Of a stretch of 64,000 nt of DNA, positions 60,035 to 64,000 are shown one piece after another. Under the pieces are notes generated by a model, which had not been told where the DNA came from, ran no database searches, and saw only the letters and a program-made list of their open reading frames with translations. The DNA is taken from assembly GCA_026874595.1 (NCBI GenBank), contig CM049314.1, forward strand, positions 3,369,318 to 3,433,317, given 5' to 3'. The position numbers and the translations under genes were made by a program. The stretch's first letter is position 1, and every line of letters begins with the position of its first letter. The DNA comes from Sipunculus nudus (lineage: Eukaryota; Annelida; Sipuncula; Golfingiida; Sipunculidae).

Positions 60035-62904
60035 CTTTTAATTTTTTTAGCTCAGCTGACTTTCAGTCATGCTGGGCTATAGCGATGGGTCTTTGTCCGT
60101 CGTCCTTCCGTCTGTCCGTCCGGCCGGCCGTCCGTTAGCAGGGCACAAATCGTAATCGTAGGGGCTAGGGCCATGAACCCTATGCAGTCTTAGAGGTTCT
60201 AAAAAGATCTCCCTGAAACCTGAAATTAGGTCACTGCGACCTATATTCTCGAAGTTATGGGGTGTGTTTGCACCCCCCAGAAATAATTCTTTTAGCCAAA
60301 ATTTTCATCCCAAACCTTCCATCTTTCACATACAGCTCACCTACCAAAAGGGTAAAAAACATAATTATTTTGAGGTCACAAGGTCAGAGGTCAAGGTCAC
60401 AGAACCAACTTCTTTGAAAAGCCTGTGGATGCATTTTAAGCCAAACCTTTCATCCCAATTCTTTGATCTTTCACATATAGCTCACCTACTAAGTGGGAGA
60501 AGAATCCTATAGATGTTGAGATCACAAGGTCAAAGGTCAGGGTCACAGGATCCACTTCTTTGAAAAGGTTGTGGACACATTTCAAGCTAGACCTTTCATT
60601 CTGAACCTTTCAGCACTGATATCGCTTCTCTGCCAACAGGGGAAAAGACCTGTTGATTTTGAGGTCAAAGGTCAAGTTCACAGCACCCTCTTCTTGCGTG
60701 GAGTCATTTTCAGGCAAACTTTTCAATCTATACTTTCCATCTGTCATATATGGCTTACCTACCAAAAGGGGAAGAAGCCTATTGAAGTTGAGTTCAAAAG
60801 GTCAAAGGTCAAGGTCACAATATTGTTCTAAATGCTTGTGAACATATTTCAAGTGAAACTGTTCAACCCAAACCTTCAGTCTTTCACATATGGCACATCT
60901 ATGCATCACTCAATGTGATTCAAACTTCATATTTATGGGTCTTTTTGCATGAAGAAATAACTAATTGGTTTTGAGGTCAGCTGGTCAGGAGGTTAAAGGT
61001 TGCAGGTCTAAGTTATTCACTCATTGGTTGCCAAGTAATTACACCCGGCCAGATGTAATTGGTTAGTAGTTACCCATCATTTAGAAAGAATCCAGTTGAT
61101 ATGTGGGCCAAAGGCCAAGGTCATAGGTCAGGTCAACTTATTTTGTAGACCATCTCTATTTTTCTTGTATATATAAGCTTGCACTCCAGCTGGTACATCT
61201 CACTGTGTGGCTGTAATTATGAGTGACACTGGTGACATATGACTCCCTTTTGTATCAGGCTATTAAGTGATAAGGCTGAGTGATAAGTACCTCGTTACTG
61301 AATAACAAAACACTGTTGTTGGAATACTTCAGCTAGGAATTAACACTATGAGATTATAGTATTAAGGTTTAGCTACTGATTTATAAGATGATGGGAACAT
61401 TTTGCAGTTTATTTTATGGAATCATAGCAATAAACTTAGTTTCCTAGATATCTGAATATTTTTTATATAATTCACCACATATAAAAGCAAGTGTTTGTTC
61501 TCATAATATGTGGATGTGTACTTGATTTAGGATGGCTTTATTTTATTACAAGACTCTTAGTCATGCTTTCTGCATTTCTTTTCTTTCAGGTTTTGCAGTT
61601 TACCAACCCTGCTGACCCCATTGAAAAGCAGAGTGATTATAAAAATATTGGACCTACACTTTTACATTCGCATATCTGTATATCTGATATGAGCGCCTGA
61701 ACATGCCTTTTGAATTGTTTTGGAAATTCATTACTGTAACATCATTTGGAGAATTTGCCCCAAGTTTGGTCTCTTATTGGAGGATGTGTGATATCAAATG
61801 TCAGACTTGTCAGAAATCCATTATGTGTGCCAGTTAGCCACCTTAGAAATCCTTTTTTCAGTGCAGTTTCAGTAATTTTCCTTCAATTTTTGGTCCGATT
61901 TAGAGAATGGTTGTTGTCTGATTTCAGACCTGTCAGAAGTCCAAAATGGCCACCAGGCAACCATCTTTAAATTCCTTTTGATCATATTATCTCAAGAACT
62001 GTTAAAGTGAAGGCAGTCGGACGTATATTAATGTAATCTTGCAAAGGATTGGGTCAATTATTTCTTAATAAATATTATCATCATATATGAAAGTGCAGTA
62101 CAGTTGGCTTGTATTGAATAAAAATTCATACAGAAGCACCTGTTTCTCAGTAATTCTTGCATGGATTTCCTTGATTTTTTGCTATACATTTTGATCTTAT
62201 ATTTGCCCTTTGTGGTGTTCCTTTTGAGACTGACAGGTATCAAGTAAGCTATGGGAATAGTTCTGGATACCTTAACAATCATACATTTTCCTCAGACCAT
62301 CAATTCACTGTGTTTTAACCAGACATAGGTGATATATATTTCTGTTGTCGTAGAAAATTTCAACAAATTGGCAAATTGGTTCTTCAAAATTTGACTGGAA
62401 GTTGTGAATCTCAGCCTATGATGTCGCAGGTCATGCTTGGCAGCTGAGCGTCATGACCCATGGGTCACTTGTTTGATCTTTTGATAATTATGATAAAAAT
62501 GTATTGTACATGTTTGCAGATTGCGGAGAGCAGGAATGATGACACCAAAACTCGAAACCTTGGCAACCACGCGGCCATCAGAAGTCTCGTTCGAGATCCA
62601 GGCGGTCGGCGAAGAACTGGAGAGGATGTATCCGGACTTGTATAAAAACGTAGCGCGGCAATTAAACATGACATTCAGGACTGAAGAAATCGTGGAAAAC
62701 ACCTTCACAGCAGTAGCTGATGATATGTTTAAGGACAACAGAATCACGTGGGGGAAAATTATAGCACTTTTTGCCCTGGCGGCAGGATTTGCCACAGATT
62801 GCGTGGCACAAGGACATGCGGCGTACGTTCCTGCCGTAGTGGAGAGCTTTACCAAATTCCTAGCGAGAAAACTAGTCCAATGGATTGCTAAACAGGGCGG
62901 ATGG
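55973..62904 (+). CDS. BOK: BOK-type Bcl-2 family apoptosis regulator (3'-partial, two exons in window)
   Basis: Multidomain Bcl-2 family member of the BOK (Bcl-2 ovarian killer) type, a pro-apoptotic effector that in vertebrates permeabilises mitochondrial and ER membranes. Exons 55973-56121 and 62520-62904 join across codon CG|A to give 178 residues. Residues 43-50 (VREYILSR) match the vertebrate GREYVHAR segment. BH3 is near 74-88 (IQAVGEELERMYP), followed by LYKNVARQL. BH1 is at 125-142 (ITWGKIIALFALAAGF) and BH2 at 168-178 (LVQWIAKQGGW). TWGK, AAGxxxDCV and NVARQL are BOK rather than Bak/Bax signatures. The membrane anchor (about 35 residues) lies beyond the window. The BH3 aspartate is glutamate here. 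Intron 1 (6.4 kb) holds a 59-bp array and a Helentron-like element. Confidence 0.9.
56063..58729 (+). repeat. 59-bp tandem array derived from the BOK exon 1 / intron 1 junction
   Basis: The unit runs from GTAAGTACAAACATCATGCA through AAGGGCGGGTCATGGTCAG to ACTGAGTCG. The founder copy is the exon end (56063-56121); donors then fall at 56122 plus multiples of 59 up to 58718, which is exactly 44 further periods with no indels. The last donor is followed by the unique intron sequence TAACTGCTGC. I see only a few substitutions: 56618, a GTAGGT donor at 57597, and a CTCGGTCG variant before the donors at 57656 and 58423. It is not a CRISPR array: there are no spacers. Confidence 0.97.
59242..59293. 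repeat. (AT)n microsatellite
   Basis: Uninterrupted AT run. Confidence 0.97.
59560..59640 (+). repeat. Possible SINE fragment related to 47060
   Basis: GGGATTTGAATTCAGATCCG and CCCAGATTAC parallel GGGTTTGAATCCCGGATCGG and CCCAGCATTT at 47114. The A box is not clear. Confidence 0.35.
59968..60031. repeat. (AT)n microsatellite
   Basis: Uninterrupted AT run just upstream of Helentron-like copy B. Confidence 0.97.
60044..62471 (+). mobile_element. Helentron-like non-autonomous element, copy B (2.4 kb), in BOK intron 1
   Basis: It starts TTTTTAGCTCAGCTGACT and ends GGCAGCTGAGCGTCATGACC, CATGGGTCACTTG before TTT. It is the inverted, collinear partner of copy A, with only small length difference (2428 versus 2419 bases). 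Near its 5' part are three to four blocks containing CACAAGGTCAAAGGTCA-type words. Its 3' end is 48 bases from the BOK exon 2 acceptor. Confidence 0.78.
62520..62904 (+). CDS. BOK: BOK coding exon 2 (BH3, BH1, BH2)
   Basis: The acceptor TTTGCAG ends at 62519 and the donor GTAAGT is at 62905. The exon starts with the third base of an arginine codon and ends on TGG of the BH2 motif. It reads LRRAGMMTPKLET, then the BH3 helix, NVARQLNMTFRTEE, the BH1 helix ITWGKIIALFALAAG, and LVQWIAKQGGW. The acceptor lies only 48 bases from the end of a Helentron-like element. Confidence 0.94.
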
Positions 62905-63589
62905 GTAAGTGGTGTGTTCAATAACCATAAAGGTGTTTTATCTCACGGCAAGGGAAGCTACAGACTACGTTAAAGCAGACCTAAACAGCAAAGTTTAAAT
63001 ATCTGCTACATTTTCTCACGACTGTTTGCATCGTAGTCAGTTAGATATCAAGTAAAACGGGAAAACCTAGTATTTGTCATCGTTGCGAATACATGCTTGT
63101 AGCGAAGTTCCTCTTATTTTATTAAAAATTACGATATCGAGAACTGTCCATATCGAATATAATATATATCGAATATATATCGAAATATAAATATGTAAAG
63201 ATTTTTTTAAAATTTATCTATAAAAAATCGTCGTCGGACGGAATTTCTGTTTCGTCATTTTTGCGGAAGCCCTATGGGAAGACCTACATCCCGTACTTTA
63301 CGAGACGTAGACCTACTTAATGTAGGGTAAATTTGCGTTTAATATTTCAACCTCTGTATTAACGTACCATGTGTCAGTAAAAATAAAATATTGTTGCATT
63401 ATAATTATCAAACATTTTAATTCAATGACCAAGACGTAATTAAACTACATTTTAAAATTAGCAAGCTCCTGAATGGGCACCGCAGTTCGCATAAAATGCA
63501 CTTGTTCAACGCGAACAAAATCTTAAAATGGGAATTGTTCCAAGATAAAATACTTGATTAAACGCTGGCAACAAATACGATGTCCCGCG

Positions 63590-63628
<39 letters not shown>

Positions 63629-64000
63629 TGTATCTCACTATAGCGTTGCATCGAAAGTAAATAGTACCACATTCATTCAGTTTCTGGCCAACGATTCGAG
63701 TAAGCCGCTCTGCGCCTACAAGAACAGGTGATTTTCCCATCAGCCATATCAGTCTAAATTCCTGCTCAGGGCTAGGGGCGGTTTATATATAAAAAGAACG
63801 ACCATTGGGAATTTACCAAATACTTGAGTGCATGTAGCGCTCGAAAGCCTTGGTGAATCGGGTAGGTCTGTTTTATAACATTGACAAGTTGCCCGTTATT
63901 GTGGAGATCGGAACCGCCCTAAGCTTTTATGAATGATTCAAACGTACGTTAACTCATTTTGAAATATACGTTCACAAAGGGGGGTTCGAATATCTTTGTT
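62905..64000 (+). other. BOK intron 2 (start), no further exon seen
   Basis: It has a (TTA)n microsatellite at 63590-63630. I looked for a hydrophobic C-terminal exon and found none before the window ends. Confidence 0.55.
63590..63630. repeat. (TTA)n microsatellite
   Basis: TTA trinucleotide run. Confidence 0.95.

Larger units (their letters stand above)
58730..60043 (+). other. BOK intron 1, middle part
   Basis: It holds (AT)n at 59242-59293 and 59968-60031 and a SINE-like segment at 59560-59640; otherwise nothing was recognised. Confidence 0.5.

Overview
This window is animal nuclear DNA: AT-rich, with intron-split genes, long (AT)n arrays and dense transposon-derived sequence. The mix of genes and repeats suggests a marine lophotrochozoan, probably a mollusc. 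That placement is inference; no species marker is visible.

Two protein-coding genes can be supported with confidence, one at each end, both on the plus strand and both running off the window. (1) Positions 584-9623 hold the last nine coding exons of an acyl-CoA synthetase of the 4-coumarate-CoA ligase / luciferase-like family. Its splice phases join correctly from exon to exon and it carries all the adenylation core motifs. The N-terminal exons lie upstream of the window. (2) Positions 55973-62904 hold the first two coding exons of a BOK-type Bcl-2 family gene (start region, BH3, BH1, BH2). The membrane-anchor exon lies beyond the window.

Between them is about 46 kb of mainly mobile and repetitive DNA. 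11.4-19.0 kb: a decayed L1-like LINE (endonuclease, reverse transcriptase, C-terminal zinc knuckle), broken by a 2.4-kb Helentron-like element and by a polypurine tract plus 3' LTR on the minus strand. 20.5-24.1 kb: a G-tract inverted-repeat element, an element built of 150-bp units, and a 73-bp minisatellite. 28.5-29.5, 42.5-43.8, 51.9-53.4 and 60.0-62.5 kb: further copies of the Helentron-like family. 33.1-36.6 kb: a complete non-autonomous Helitron filled with a 274-289-bp tandem repeat that carries nuclear-receptor-type AGGTCA motifs. 43.9-44.8 kb: a second, 3'-lacking copy of that Helitron. Several SINE-like remnants are scattered through the window. Two weaker candidate exons of unknown genes sit at 47.7 and 50.9 kb.

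The most unusual structure is at 56063-58730. The last 59 bases of BOK coding exon 1 correspond to the unit of a 44-45-copy, constant-length tandem array in which every unit carries a GTAAGT-type 5' splice site. Only the first donor keeps the BOK reading frame. A 9-base direct repeat shared by exon and intron explains how the first duplication could have arisen. All calls were made by reading the sequence; no database search was run.
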